Notes: generated by a model from the letters alone, not told the origin. Shown: positions 18,395 to 29,133, counted from the first letter of the stretch. The stretch: DNA of 64,000 nucleotides from Devosia marina (GCF_009758415.1 NZ_WQRF01000004.1:62001-126000), one strand, 5' to 3'. Numbers and translations are program-made.

Positions 18395-18505
18395 TCACAT
18401 ATCGAAGAACACGGTTTCCTTGTCGCCCTGCAAGTGAATGTCGAGGGTGTAGGTGGCGCCGTCGCGTTTGGCGATCAGGGTTTCGCGGCGGCGCTTGTCC
18501 ATGAT
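18395..18505 (-). pseudogene. pcaG: Detached in-frame 3' end of pcaG (36 codons) behind a TAG stop
   Basis: Immediately after the TAG stop of pcaG (18506-18508) the same reading frame continues for 36 codons to a TGA at 18395-18397. The translation (IMDKRRRETLIAKRDG... ending QGDKETVFFDM) is the conserved C-terminal segment of PcaG proteins, which normally end in a TYxxDIxLQGxxETVFFD-type strand. Spacing, frame and codon use are undisturbed, so the stop looks like a recent single-base change (for instance CAG to TAG) or a sequencing error. Restoring it gives a 203-residue protein, the usual family length. Confidence 0.85.
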
Positions 18506-19006
18506 CTAGTTCAGCACGAAATCGGTCTCATTGGCTTCGGCCTCGTCCTCGAAATAGAGCCGGGTCTGCAGGCCAATATTGATGCCGCGCGCCACGATCC
18601 AGAGAGCGATATGGGGCGCCATCAGCTTGCCATCGGGACCGGGAACGCGGCCAGGCTTGATGGTTTCGAACGTGGCAACACCCGCTTCACTCAGCGGCTG
18701 GCGGCCCCAGCCGGTAAAGGCCGGCGCGGCATTGGAATTGGGGGCGGTGGGCCCAACGAAATTGCCGCTGGCATCGGCTTGCCAGATCTCCACCACGCCA
18801 TCGAACAGCGGCACGCCGACGCCATCGAAGACGCGGACCGCCAAATTGATGCGCTCGCCCTCGACAGCGCCATTGATCATGGTCTTGCCGAGGTCCTGAG
18901 GAATGACCCCGGTGATGTCGCAGAAATTCGGCGTCATGCCGATATGGACATAAGGGCCGGCAGTCTGGGACGGGGTTTCTTTCAGGGTCGGGGTGGGGTG
19001 CAGCAT
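18506..19006 (-). CDS. pcaG: Protocatechuate 3,4-dioxygenase alpha subunit, truncated by in-frame TAG
   Basis: 166 residues as read. Intradiol dioxygenase alpha subunit with ETPSQTAGPYVHIG at the N-terminus, the IEIWQADASG-type strand (here VVEIWQADASG), WGRQP and FETIKPGRVPGPDG. With PcaH it forms the ferric enzyme that opens protocatechuate; the iron site is on PcaH. The start is ATG 19006 with GGAGGGG upstream, just after the pcaH stop. The reading stops after ETDFVLN, where relatives continue for about 36 residues, and that sequence is still present downstream in frame. Loss of the C-terminal strand could impair assembly; readthrough or a sequencing error are the alternatives. Confidence 0.88.
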   Translation of the reverse strand: MLHPTPTLKETPSQTAGPYVHIGMTPNFCDITGVIPQDLGKTMINGAVEGERINLAVRVFDGVGVPLFDGVVEIWQADASGNFVGPTAPNSNAAPAFTGWGRQPLSEAGVATFETIKPGRVPGPDGKLMAPHIALWIVARGINIGLQTRLYFEDEAEANETDFVLN

Positions 19007-19007
19007 G

Positions 19008-19754
19008 TCAGTTCCCCTCCAGCTTGTTTTCAAACATGGTCGAACGGCGGCCGCGCAACACGATATCGAAACGATAGCACAGGGCATCCATGGGCGTGGT
19101 GTTGAGGCGGTCGAGCCGGGCGGTCAACTGGTCGATCGCCGCCTTATCGTTGATGGTGGCAACGATCGGGCATTGCCAGATCATCGGGTCGCCCTCGAAA
19201 TACATCTGGGTGATCAGGCGCTGGGCGAAGGCATGGCCGAAGACCGAGAAGTGGATATGGGCGGGGCGCCAGTCATTGCCGGTATTGGGCCAGGGATAGG
19301 CGCCGGGCTTGATGGTGCGGAAGTGATAAAAGCCGTTGTCGTCGGTGATCGAGCGGCCGAAACCGCCGAAATTGGGATCGAGCGCGGCAATGTAGCCTTC
19401 CTTTTTGTGGCGGTAGCGGCCACCGGCATTGGCCTGCCAATATTCGACCAGCGTATTGGGCACGGGCCGCGCATTTTCGTCGAGCACCTGGCCATAAACG
19501 ACCATGCGCTGGCCGATGGCGTCGGTGCCGTCCTGGCTGAAATTGCGGATCAGGTCGTTGTCGAGCGCGCCAAGCTTTTCGTGACCGAAGGTCGGGCCGG
19601 TCATTTCCGATTGGGTGGGGCCAAGCGAGAGCAGGCTGTGTCTTGGGGCGCGGAACGTCGTCGACTTGTAGCCCGGTGTATCGGCCTTGGGGTGCCAGTC
19701 GCGATCGCGCTGGAACAGCTGGCCGTCAGCCCCGGGTAGAATGATGCCGCTCAT
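19008..19754 (-). CDS. pcaH: Protocatechuate 3,4-dioxygenase beta subunit
   Basis: 248 residues. Carries the iron-binding Tyr and His elements of the intradiol family: VEYWQANAGGRYRHK (first Tyr), WRPAHIHFSVFG (two His ligands), and the RTIKPGAYPW stretch. It cleaves the aromatic ring of protocatechuate between the hydroxyls. Its ATG overlaps the end of pcaC by ATGA (19751-19754), and pcaG follows after one base. Confidence 0.94.
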   Translation of the reverse strand: MSGIILPGADGQLFQRDRDWHPKADTPGYKSTTFRAPRHSLLSLGPTQSEMTGPTFGHEKLGALDNDLIRNFSQDGTDAIGQRMVVYGQVLDENARPVPNTLVEYWQANAGGRYRHKKEGYIAALDPNFGGFGRSITDDNGFYHFRTIKPGAYPWPNTGNDWRPAHIHFSVFGHAFAQRLITQMYFEGDPMIWQCPIVATINDKAAIDQLTARLDRLNTTPMDALCYRFDIVLRGRRSTMFENKLEGN

Positions 19755-20140
19755 GGGGCCGTCTCCTCACGTTTTGCCAATTCGTGCTTGGCGATCTTGT
19801 AGGCACTATTGGCGGCAGGCACGCCCGCATAGACGGCAACGTGCAACAGCAATTCCTTGATATCATCCTCGGTGGCGCCGGTATTGACCGTGGCGCGCAC
19901 ATGCATGGCGAATTCTTCCTCATGGCCCAGCCCGGCCAGCAGGGCCAGGGTCACGATGGAGCGTTCGCGCTTGGAAAGGCCCGGACGCGACCAGACCGAG
20001 CCCCAGGCCCCCTCGGTGATAAAGGTCTGAAAGGCGTCATCGAGTTCTGTGGTCTTTGCGGCGGCCTTGTCGACATGACCGTCGCCCAGAACTGCGCGGC
20101 GGGTCGCCATGCCGCGATCGAACAATGACGTATCAGCCAT
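19751..20140 (-). CDS. pcaC: 4-carboxymuconolactone decarboxylase
   Basis: 129 residues of the CMD/AhpD-like fold with the family stretch GAWGSVWSRPGLSKRERSIVTLALLAGLGHEEEF and HVAVYAGVPAANSA. It decarboxylates gamma-carboxymuconolactone to 3-oxoadipate enol-lactone. It overlaps pcaD by 8 bases upstream and pcaH by 4 bases downstream, showing a tightly packed operon. Confidence 0.93.
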   Translation of the reverse strand: MADTSLFDRGMATRRAVLGDGHVDKAAAKTTELDDAFQTFITEGAWGSVWSRPGLSKRERSIVTLALLAGLGHEEEFAMHVRATVNTGATEDDIKELLLHVAVYAGVPAANSAYKIAKHELAKREETAP

Positions 20141-20924
20141 GGTCGGCCTCCTTGAGAAAGTCCTGGATCAGATCAGCCAGGCGGGCCGGCTGCTCGATGG
20201 ATGGAATATGGCCGATCCCGTCGAGCACTTCGAAACGCGAACCGGGTATGGCCGTGCAGTTGCGCACCAGTTCGACCGGGGCCGCCAGATCGGCGTCGCC
20301 CGCCACGATCAGCGTTGGCGCCCGGATCTGCGCAATGTCTGCGCCCAGATCGGTGTCGCGCAGCGTGGCGCAGGTATTGGCGTAGCCAAGGGGATTGGTG
20401 CGCAGGAAGAGATTTCGCCAGCCGGCCAGCTCATCGGGGCGGTGCCGGCGAAAATCGGGGCTGAACCAGCGCTCCATGACCGGATCGGCCATGGATTCCA
20501 GGCCCTTGGAGCGGGCCGTCTCAATACGGGCCGCCCACATGGCCGCATCGCCCATGCGCGGGGCTGTGCAGCACAGGACGAGTGCCGCAACGCGGTGCGG
20601 CGCGCGCAGCGCCAGGCCCTGCGCGATCAGCCCGCCAATGGATACGCCGATCACCGTACCTTCATCGAGGCGCAGCTCGTCGAGCAGGCCTTCAAGATCA
20701 TTGAGGTGATCGTCCAGGGTATAATCACCTTCGGGCGCGTCGCTCAGGCCATGGCCGCGCTTGTCGTAGGAGAGACAACGAAAGCGATCGGAAAATGTGG
20801 CGATCAGGGCATCCCAGATGCGCGCATCGGTGCCCAGCGAATTGACAAAGACCAGCGGCGGGGCACCCTCGGGGCCCGTCAGGCGGTAATGCAGCAAAGT
20901 GCCGCTGATACGGACAAATGGCAT
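20133..20924 (-). CDS. pcaD: 3-oxoadipate enol-lactonase
   Basis: 263-residue alpha/beta hydrolase. The nucleophile elbow is GVSIGGLIA, the acid Asp lies in the GDADLAAP region and the His in LDGIGHIPSIEQP near the C-terminus. It hydrolyses the enol-lactone to 3-oxoadipate. It is the first gene of the leftward pcaDCHGB operon and is divergent from pcaQ. Confidence 0.92.
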   Translation of the reverse strand: MPFVRISGTLLHYRLTGPEGAPPLVFVNSLGTDARIWDALIATFSDRFRCLSYDKRGHGLSDAPEGDYTLDDHLNDLEGLLDELRLDEGTVIGVSIGGLIAQGLALRAPHRVAALVLCCTAPRMGDAAMWAARIETARSKGLESMADPVMERWFSPDFRRHRPDELAGWRNLFLRTNPLGYANTCATLRDTDLGADIAQIRAPTLIVAGDADLAAPVELVRNCTAIPGSRFEVLDGIGHIPSIEQPARLADLIQDFLKEADHG

Positions 20925-20992
20925 GGCTTCCTCTTGCCCTTGATTTAAGGGACAGCCAGCGCCGGTGTAAAATGATATGTCCGACCTATACG

Positions 20993-21008
20993 ATAACTCC
21001 GAGATTAT
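20993..21008. promoter_or_regulatory. Candidate PcaQ-binding site between pcaD and pcaQ
   Basis: ATAA-CTCCGAGA-TTAT dyad in the 147-bp gap between divergent pcaD and pcaQ. PcaQ of rhizobia is known to bind ATAACC-N4-GGTTAA-like sites upstream of pcaD, and this dyad resembles that only in its outer bases. The location fits autoregulation plus activation of pcaDCHGB. Confidence 0.4.
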
Positions 21009-21071
21009 TGAATTTGCGCTTGTTGCGCAATTTTTGCTATCAAATTGGTATATGGCATAACCGGAAACGCA

Positions 21072-22007
21072 ATGTCACCGCGCATTATCGATCCTCGTAT
21101 TCGCCTTCGGCACATCGCCTGCTTCCTTGAGGTGGCGCGGTTGCGCTCCATGGCCGGGGCCGCCGAGGCGCTCAATATCAGCCAGCCTGCTGCCACCAAG
21201 ACGATTCAGGAGCTCGAAGCCCTGTTGGGCGGGCAATTGTTCGATCGCAGCCGGCGCCGATTATCCCTGACAGCCTTTGGCGAAGTGTTTTTCCGCTATG
21301 CCTCGACCAGCATCGCGGCCTTGCGCCAGGGGATCGATGCGGCGCGGGGGACGCATGACACGGCCATGGTGCGGGTTGGCGCCCTGCCCACAGTATCGGC
21401 GCGCATGCTGCCCGATGCCGTGCGCGCCTTTACCGAGGACAATGGCGGGGTGAAAACTCGCATCATTACCGGCCCCAATGGTTATTTGCTCTCGCTATTG
21501 CGCACCGGCGATGTCGATCTGGTGATCGGCCGCATGGCCGAACCCAATGCCATGGTGGGCCTCAGCTTCGAGCATCTTTATTCGGAGCGCGTGGTGCTGG
21601 CAGTGCGGCCCGGACACCCAGTGCTCGACGAACCCGAGTTCAATCTCAGGCTGATTGAGCACTACCAGACACTGATGCCCACACCGGATTCGGTGATCCG
21701 CCCGGTGGTGGAGCGCATCCTGCTGGCCCATGGTGTGACGCAATTGCGCGATGAGATCGAGACCGTGTCCAATGCCTTTGGCCGCTCTTATGTCCGCCAG
21801 ACCGAGGCCATCTGGATCATTTCCGAGGGGGTGGTGGCCGACGATGTCGCCGAGGGCCGGCTGGCGCTGCTGCCAGTGGATACCAGCGAAACACTGGGAC
21901 CGGTGGGCTTTACCACCCGCACCGACACCCCGACATCGCTGTCTACAGCGAGCCTCATGCAGTCCGTGCGGGCCGTTGCCGAACGCTTGCGGAAAGACGG
22001 CAATTGA
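21072..22007 (+). CDS. pcaQ: LysR family regulator PcaQ
   Basis: 311 residues. The N-terminal winged helix (about residues 8-66) contains RLRHIACFLEVARLRSMAGAAEALNISQPAATKTI, followed by a periplasmic-binding-protein-like effector domain. In agrobacteria and rhizobia PcaQ activates pcaDCHGB in response to beta-carboxymuconate or related lactone. The start is ATG 21072 (MSPRIIDPRI); an upstream TTG gives an unlikely extension. Divergence from pcaD supports the name. Confidence 0.9.
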   Translation: MSPRIIDPRIRLRHIACFLEVARLRSMAGAAEALNISQPAATKTIQELEALLGGQLFDRSRRRLSLTAFGEVFFRYASTSIAALRQGIDAARGTHDTAMVRVGALPTVSARMLPDAVRAFTEDNGGVKTRIITGPNGYLLSLLRTGDVDLVIGRMAEPNAMVGLSFEHLYSERVVLAVRPGHPVLDEPEFNLRLIEHYQTLMPTPDSVIRPVVERILLAHGVTQLRDEIETVSNAFGRSYVRQTEAIWIISEGVVADDVAEGRLALLPVDTSETLGPVGFTTRTDTPTSLSTASLMQSVRAVAERLRKDGN

Positions 22008-22025
22008 GGCGTCTCGGCATGCGCC

Positions 22026-24107
<2,082 letters not shown>

Positions 24108-24145
24108 CGGACACGTGCCGGTCTGCTGAGCGAGGAAAGGGGACA

Positions 24146-24183
24146 AAAAATGGCCCGGTCGATTTCCCGACCGGGCCATTTTT
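24146..24183. terminator. Bidirectional rho-independent terminator between pobA and dctP
   Basis: 16-bp perfect inverted repeat AAAAATGGCCCGGTCG - ATTTCC - CGACCGGGCCATTTTT. It has an A-tract on one side and a T-tract on the other, so it can stop transcription from both convergent genes, pobA (+) and the TRAP binding protein (-). Confidence 0.93.
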
Positions 24184-24201
24184 CTTGCTTGAAAAGGCCG
24201 A

Positions 24202-25221
24202 TTACATCTCGGCGGCGACGGCGGCGCGGGCCGCATCGAGCAGAGACTGACCGTCGATCCCCTGGCCGTCCATGTCGGCAAGCCAGCGATCCACAACCGG
24301 CCCGGCCGCTTCGATCCAGCGGGCGGTTTCGGCTTCGTCGAGCTGAACGACATTATTGCCGGCATTGACGGCAATCGAGAGGCCGGTGGCGTCGCCATTA
24401 TCCATGACGCGGCCGAACATGCGCGAGGTCTCGAGGCCGGAATTGGCGTCGATCACGGCCTTCAGATCGTCGGGCAGGTTGTTGTAGCTGTCCATGTTCA
24501 TCACGAAGCCGAAGGTCTGGGTGTAAAGACCGTACTGGCTAGTGAAGCCGGTGTGGTTCTGCACCAGCTCGGCGACGCGCAGGGACGGCGTCACTTCCCA
24601 GGGAATGGTGGTGGCGTCGATCACGCCCTTGGACAGGGCCTCGGTCACCTGCGGCACCGGCATGCCGATCGGCTCAGCGCCGAGTTCAGCCAACATGTCG
24701 GAAATGATGCGCGAACCGCCACGCACCTTCATGCCATTGAGATCTTCCAGGCTCGTGACCGGCTCCTTGGAGTGGAACAGACCCGGGCCGTGGGTGTGCA
24801 GGGCGATGACATGCACGCCGGCGAATTCGTCAGCCGAGTTTTCCTGCACATAGTTGTAGAAGGCCGCCGAGCCCACTTCACCGTTGGGGATCATGAAGGG
24901 CAGCTCGAACACTTCCGACTTGGGGAAGCGGCCGGGCGTGTAGCCGAGCACGGTCCAGATGATGTCGACAACGCCGTCCTTGGCCTGGTCGAACAGCTCC
25001 GGGGGAGCGCCACCGAGCTGCATGGCCGGGTAGAGCTCGAACTTGATGCGGCCGTCCGATTCATCGGAAACCTTGGCGGCCCAGGGCTCGATGGCCTGTG
25101 CCGGAATGGTTGCCTGGGCAGGCAGCATCTGGTGAATGCGCAGGGTGACTTCCTGGGCAAAGGCAGTGGTGGACATGGCGAGCGCAGCCAGCGCCCCCAT
25201 TACCAGGCTCTTGGTCTTCAT
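24202..25221 (-). CDS. TRAP transporter substrate-binding protein (DctP family)
   Basis: 339 residues with a signal peptide (hydrophobic core ending TAFAQ at about residue 23). DctP-fold stretches include the GGAPPELFDQAKDGVVDIIW segment and LNGMKVRGGSRI with the substrate-carboxylate Arg. The start is ATG 25221 with a GAGGGAGG ribosome site; the longer frame upstream is not supported. Placed between pobA and a hydroxycinnamate gene set, it likely imports an aromatic acid such as 4-hydroxybenzoate, protocatechuate or a hydroxycinnamate; this is inferred from context only. Confidence 0.9.
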   Translation of the reverse strand: MKTKSLVMGALAALAMSTTAFAQEVTLRIHQMLPAQATIPAQAIEPWAAKVSDESDGRIKFELYPAMQLGGAPPELFDQAKDGVVDIIWTVLGYTPGRFPKSEVFELPFMIPNGEVGSAAFYNYVQENSADEFAGVHVIALHTHGPGLFHSKEPVTSLEDLNGMKVRGGSRIISDMLAELGAEPIGMPVPQVTEALSKGVIDATTIPWEVTPSLRVAELVQNHTGFTSQYGLYTQTFGFVMNMDSYNNLPDDLKAVIDANSGLETSRMFGRVMDNGDATGLSIAVNAGNNVVQLDEAETARWIEAAGPVVDRWLADMDGQGIDGQSLLDAARAAVAAEM

Positions 25222-25309
25222 CGGGTATCCCTCCCTCGTCATGGCCATGTTTGGCCGGTTGAGTGTCCCAGCCTGGCTCCAGCGGAACCAGGCCGGAACA
25301 GGTTCTTAC

Positions 25310-26632
25310 CTAGTAGAGCATCCAGACCAGCCACAAAGTAACGGGCGGGAAGGCTACCAGGATTGCGGTGCGGACCATGTCGCTGGCCACGAAGGGCAAC
25401 ACGCCGCGATAGGTGTCGGACAGGCGCGTTCCGGGCGCCATGGAATTGATGATGAACAGGTTCATGCCCACTGGTGGGGTAATCAGGCCGACTTCCACCA
25501 CGATCAGCACGATGATGCCGAACCAGATGCCGAATTCATCGGGCGTCAGGCCGAAATCGAGCACGGACATCATCGGGAAGATGATCGGCACGGTCAGCAG
25601 AATCATGGAGAGCGAGTCCATTACGCACCCCATGACCAGATAGAAGATCAGCACCAGGATCATCACGATCCAGGGATTGAACCCCTGTTCGCCAACCCAG
25701 GCCGCCAGGACCTGGGGCACCTGGGACAGCGCCAGGAAACTGTTGAGGGCCGCGGCGCCGAGCACGATGAGGAAAATCATGGCGGTGGCGCTGGCCGTGG
25801 CCAGGCACGCCTGCACGATCGATTTGCGATCCAGGCTGCGAGCCGCCAGGGCGATCAGGAAGGTGCCAGCGGCGCCCACGGCCGCAGCCTCGGTCGGTGT
25901 GAAGATGCCGGCATAGATGCCGCCGATCACCGCCACGAACACCGCCAGGACCGGCCAGGTCTTGGCCAGTTCGCGGAACCGCCGGCCATAGGGCAGCCTT
26001 TCGCGCACGCCGCCGGATCCGGGCACCATGCGGACATAGAGCATGATGACGATGATGTAGCCGATGGCGGCCAGTATCCCCGGCACGAAGGCGCCCATGA
26101 AGAGCTTGGCGATGTTCTGCTCGGTCAGTACCGCGAAGATCACCAGGATGATCGAGGGCGGAATGAGAATGCCCAGCGTGCCGCCTGCAGCAACCGTGCC
26201 GGTCGAAAGTGCGCCCGAATAGCCGTATTTCTTGAGTTCGGGCAGGGCCACCTGCCCCATGGTGGCGGCCGTGGCCAGGGAGGAGCCACAAATGGCGCCG
26301 AAGCCGGCGCTGGCCCCGATTGCCGCCATGGCCACGCCGCCCCGCTTATGACCAAGCCAGGCCGCAGCCGCATTGAACAGGCCGGAGGACAGGCCGCCCA
26401 GCGTGGCGAACTGGCCCATGAGCAGGAATAGCGGTACGACGGAGAGCGAATAGGAGGCGTAGGTGGAATAGGTCAGATTCTTGAACTGGGCCGAGACAGG
26501 GTTGAAGCTGCCGGTGATCAACCAGCTGCCGAACACACCAACGCCCAGCATGGCCAGGCCAATGGGCACGCGCAGAAAGATCAGGACAAGAACGAGCGGC
26601 AGGCCGAGAAAGCCAAGCATCAAGGGGGTCAT
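25310..26632 (-). CDS. TRAP transporter large permease (DctM family)
   Basis: 440 residues, highly hydrophobic, with DctM signatures: FGAICGSSLATAATMGQVALPE, LIPPSIILVIFAVL, FTPTEAAAVGAAGTF and LITPPVGMNLF. Its ATG overlaps the small-permease stop by ATGA (26629-26632). It belongs to the second TRAP system of the window, in dctQ-dctM-dctP order rather than the dctP-dctQ-dctM order of the first. Confidence 0.92.
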   Translation of the reverse strand: MTPLMLGFLGLPLVLVLIFLRVPIGLAMLGVGVFGSWLITGSFNPVSAQFKNLTYSTYASYSLSVVPLFLLMGQFATLGGLSSGLFNAAAAWLGHKRGGVAMAAIGASAGFGAICGSSLATAATMGQVALPELKKYGYSGALSTGTVAAGGTLGILIPPSIILVIFAVLTEQNIAKLFMGAFVPGILAAIGYIIVIMLYVRMVPGSGGVRERLPYGRRFRELAKTWPVLAVFVAVIGGIYAGIFTPTEAAAVGAAGTFLIALAARSLDRKSIVQACLATASATAMIFLIVLGAAALNSFLALSQVPQVLAAWVGEQGFNPWIVMILVLIFYLVMGCVMDSLSMILLTVPIIFPMMSVLDFGLTPDEFGIWFGIIVLIVVEVGLITPPVGMNLFIINSMAPGTRLSDTYRGVLPFVASDMVRTAILVAFPPVTLWLVWMLY

Positions 26633-27171
26633 ACTTCGGCTCCCGCCTGCTTGGGTTCGGCTTCACCCTTAATGGCATAGCTGAGCGAGCGGCCCAGCAC
26701 ATAGACAGCTACTACCGCCATCACGACGGCGCCGACAAAGGCCATCGCATAGGCCCAGCTCAGCGGGAAGCGCAGCAATAGCGTGGTCTCGCGATAGGCG
26801 AACTTGTCCATCATGCCAAAGTAGAGGCGCCAGGCGATGAACCAGGACGCCGCCAGCATCATGATGTCGGTGATCACCAGGATCCAGCTATTGACGCGCA
26901 GGCCGAAGCTGTCGGTGACCAGCGCAACCAAAGCGTGGCTGCGCGTGAGATGGGCCCAGGGCATGAAAGCAAAGATCGCAAAGCCCATGCCGATGGAGAC
27001 CAGCTCATAGTCGCCGGTGATTGGCTTAAGACCGACAAACAGAAGGGCGCGGCCGATGATGCTGACCACAATCATGCCGACCATGGCCAGCAAGACCAAG
27101 CCGCCGGCGATCGCCATCAACCGCGCCATTCCCACTATGAATCGCCCCAACAGGGACTCGTCTCTAAACAC
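26629..27171 (-). CDS. TRAP transporter small permease (DctQ family)
   Basis: 180 residues with four hydrophobic spans typical of DctQ. The probable start is GTG 27171 (MFRDESLLG), preceded by a GGGGGAGA purine run. It is the first gene of this TRAP unit and lies divergent from the MarR gene across a 268-bp gap, so the MarR protein may control it. Confidence 0.85.
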   Translation of the reverse strand: MFRDESLLGRFIVGMARLMAIAGGLVLLAMVGMIVVSIIGRALLFVGLKPITGDYELVSIGMGFAIFAFMPWAHLTRSHALVALVTDSFGLRVNSWILVITDIMMLAASWFIAWRLYFGMMDKFAYRETTLLLRFPLSWAYAMAFVGAVVMAVVAVYVLGRSLSYAIKGEAEPKQAGAEV

Positions 27172-27439
27172 GCAGGTCTCCCCCCTTGTATCATACCGGT
27201 TTTAGGACTTCGAGCGCGGTCAAGTAAAATGACAAATGCCAGCCATCTCATAACAGCCAGATTATACATTTTTGCGATTATAGCGATCAAACACCGAAGC
27301 TTTCCGTATGTTCGATAACCGAATGGCATGGAACTGTCCGCACGATCCGTTTCGTTCGGCTGAGTTTTCCCATGCATTCACGCGCTATGCCCGCATGTCT
27401 GCTTGCCTTCCTGAACCGCCTCGCTACGGTCGCATAACC

Positions 27440-27910
27440 ATGCGTCGAAACAAGACCAATCCACCTGCGCCCACCGAGGGCGACACCGCGTTGCGAACGG
27501 ATGCGACAACCTCACTTGTCGGTTACCGGCTGCGCCGCGCCCAGCTCAGCGTGTTCCAGAAATTTCTTGCCGTCTTCGATGAACTGAAATTGCGGCCGGC
27601 GGAATTTTCGGTGCTGGTGCTGATCGACGATAACCCGGGCCGCAAGCAAACGGAAATTGCCGAGGTCCTGGGTATCAAGCGGGCCAATTTCGTGACGCTG
27701 GTGCACGGGCTGGAAGAGCGCGGCCTGGTGGAACGCGTTCCATCGCTGGAGGACAAGCGCGCCAATGCGCTGCATCTAACAGCAGAAGGAAAGGCGTTCC
27801 TGACCCAGGCCCAGGCCCGGCATGCCCAGCTCGAAGAGGAAACCGTGGCCCAGCTCGGCGGGCCGGCTGCGCGGGCGCAATTGCTGGCGCTGCTGGATCG
27901 CCTGATCTGA
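27440..27910 (+). CDS. MarR family transcriptional regulator
   Basis: 156 residues. A winged-helix core (about residues 45-115) includes the stretches AEFSVLVLIDDNPGRKQTEIAEVLGIKRANFVTLVHGLEERGLVERVPS and a wing DKRANALHLTAEG. MarR proteins (HcaR, CouR, FerR) are the usual repressors of hydroxycinnamate catabolism and respond to the CoA thioester. It ends 12 bp from the convergent enoyl-CoA hydratase gene and is divergent from a TRAP gene. The start ATG 27440 is the best guess; earlier in-frame ATGs exist. Confidence 0.85.
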   Translation: MRRNKTNPPAPTEGDTALRTDATTSLVGYRLRRAQLSVFQKFLAVFDELKLRPAEFSVLVLIDDNPGRKQTEIAEVLGIKRANFVTLVHGLEERGLVERVPSLEDKRANALHLTAEGKAFLTQAQARHAQLEEETVAQLGGPAARAQLLALLDRLI

Positions 27911-27922
27911 CCCGCAGCGCGC

Positions 27923-28717
27923 TCAGCCAAAGTTGGGTGGCCGCTTCTCCAGAAATGCCTTCAGACCCTCCTCGGCATCCGGCCCGGTCTGGCTGAGGGC
28001 CGCCGTCAGACTTTCAGCATATAGGCCTGCCTCGGGCGGCATCGAGCCGATCTGCGCGATGGCCTGGATGATGAAGCCATTGATGGTCCGGGAATTCCTG
28101 GCGATGCGCCCGGCCAGTTCAACCGCTTTTTCCACCGCCTGTCCTTCGGGCACCAGATGATGAGCCAAGCCCAGCCGCTCGCCCTCGACACCGGAATAGG
28201 TGCGGCCAGTCAGCATCATTTCGGTCAGCCGATCCGTGCCGATCAGGCGGGAGATGCGCACCGAACCGCCACCGCCCACGAAGATTCCGCGCAGGCCTTC
28301 GGGCATCTGGAACCGCACGGTCTCCTCAGCCACACGCACATGGCAAGCGGCCGCAAACTCGAGACCGCCCCCCATTACTGCGCCGCTCATGGCCGCAACG
28401 ACGGGCACCGGAGAATGGGCGATGCGGGCCATGACGCGATGCCAGTTGCGCGAATGGGCCATGACATCGAGCGGCTGTCTGGCGACATGCTGGGAGAGGT
28501 CGAGCCCGGACGAGAAATGTCCACCGGTGCCGGAAATCACAATTGCCCGGGTCTGTTCGGGCACATCGGCAAAAAAGGCATCGAGCGCGGCGACGAGATC
28601 GTCGTTGAGCGCGTTGCGCTTTTCCGGCCGGTTGAGCATGAGGTGGCTGATATTGCCCTGCTGTTCGAGGATCAGCACCTGGTCCTTGGTCATCGATGTG
28701 TCCTTCACGGTACTCAT
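27923..28717 (-). CDS. Enoyl-CoA hydratase/isomerase family protein
   Basis: 264 residues of the crotonase superfamily, with the oxyanion-hole elements ISGTGGHFSSGLDLS and SGAVMGGGLEFAAACH and the PEGLRGIFVGGG stretch. Within this operon it probably hydrates feruloyl- or p-coumaroyl-CoA to the beta-hydroxy thioester. Its ATG overlaps the thioesterase stop by ATGA (28714-28717), which fixes the start. It could instead be a hydratase-aldolase, but the thiolase and dehydrogenase alongside favour the beta-oxidative route. Confidence 0.87.
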   Translation of the reverse strand: MSTVKDTSMTKDQVLILEQQGNISHLMLNRPEKRNALNDDLVAALDAFFADVPEQTRAIVISGTGGHFSSGLDLSQHVARQPLDVMAHSRNWHRVMARIAHSPVPVVAAMSGAVMGGGLEFAAACHVRVAEETVRFQMPEGLRGIFVGGGGSVRISRLIGTDRLTEMMLTGRTYSGVEGERLGLAHHLVPEGQAVEKAVELAGRIARNSRTINGFIIQAIAQIGSMPPEAGLYAESLTAALSQTGPDAEEGLKAFLEKRPPNFG

Positions 28718-29133
28718 TTGGTCTGGCTCAGCAGGTCACGAACCTGATCCGGCAGGGGCGCGGAGCGGATGGCACCATCCTCGGCACGCACCACCCAGAC
28801 GCGCTTCTCACGGGCTTCGATGGCCAGTTCGCCATCCTTGAACAGGCTGTGTTTCACCCCGAAGCTGGAGCGGCCCAAATCGGTGATCTCGCTTCTGATC
28901 TCGATCACGTCGCCGAAGCTGGAGGGGCGTATGAAGCGCGCGCCGGTATCAACCATGGGGATGCCGGCAATGCCGAAATGATCGAGCCAGTTGCGCTTGT
29001 GCATGGCAAAGGCCGCCGAGAGCATGGCCGCGGTGGCATTGTCGAAAAAGCGGAAGTAATTGGGGTAATAGACAATGCCGGCCGGGTCGCAATCGCCGAA
29101 CTGAATTTCTACCCTGGTGTTGTTGGAAAACAT
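28714..29133 (-). CDS. Acyl-CoA thioesterase, 4-hydroxybenzoyl-CoA thioesterase-like
   Basis: 139-residue hot-dog fold enzyme with the family motif FGDCDPAGIVYYPNYF, where the second Asp (about D16) is the catalytic residue of the Pseudomonas-type 4-hydroxybenzoyl-CoA thioesterase. In this operon it would release free 4-hydroxybenzoate or vanillate from the thiolase product, the former then going to PobA. It is coupled by ATGA to the hydratase gene. Confidence 0.88.
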   Translation of the reverse strand: MFSNNTRVEIQFGDCDPAGIVYYPNYFRFFDNATAAMLSAAFAMHKRNWLDHFGIAGIPMVDTGARFIRPSSFGDVIEIRSEITDLGRSSFGVKHSLFKDGELAIEAREKRVWVVRAEDGAIRSAPLPDQVRDLLSQTK

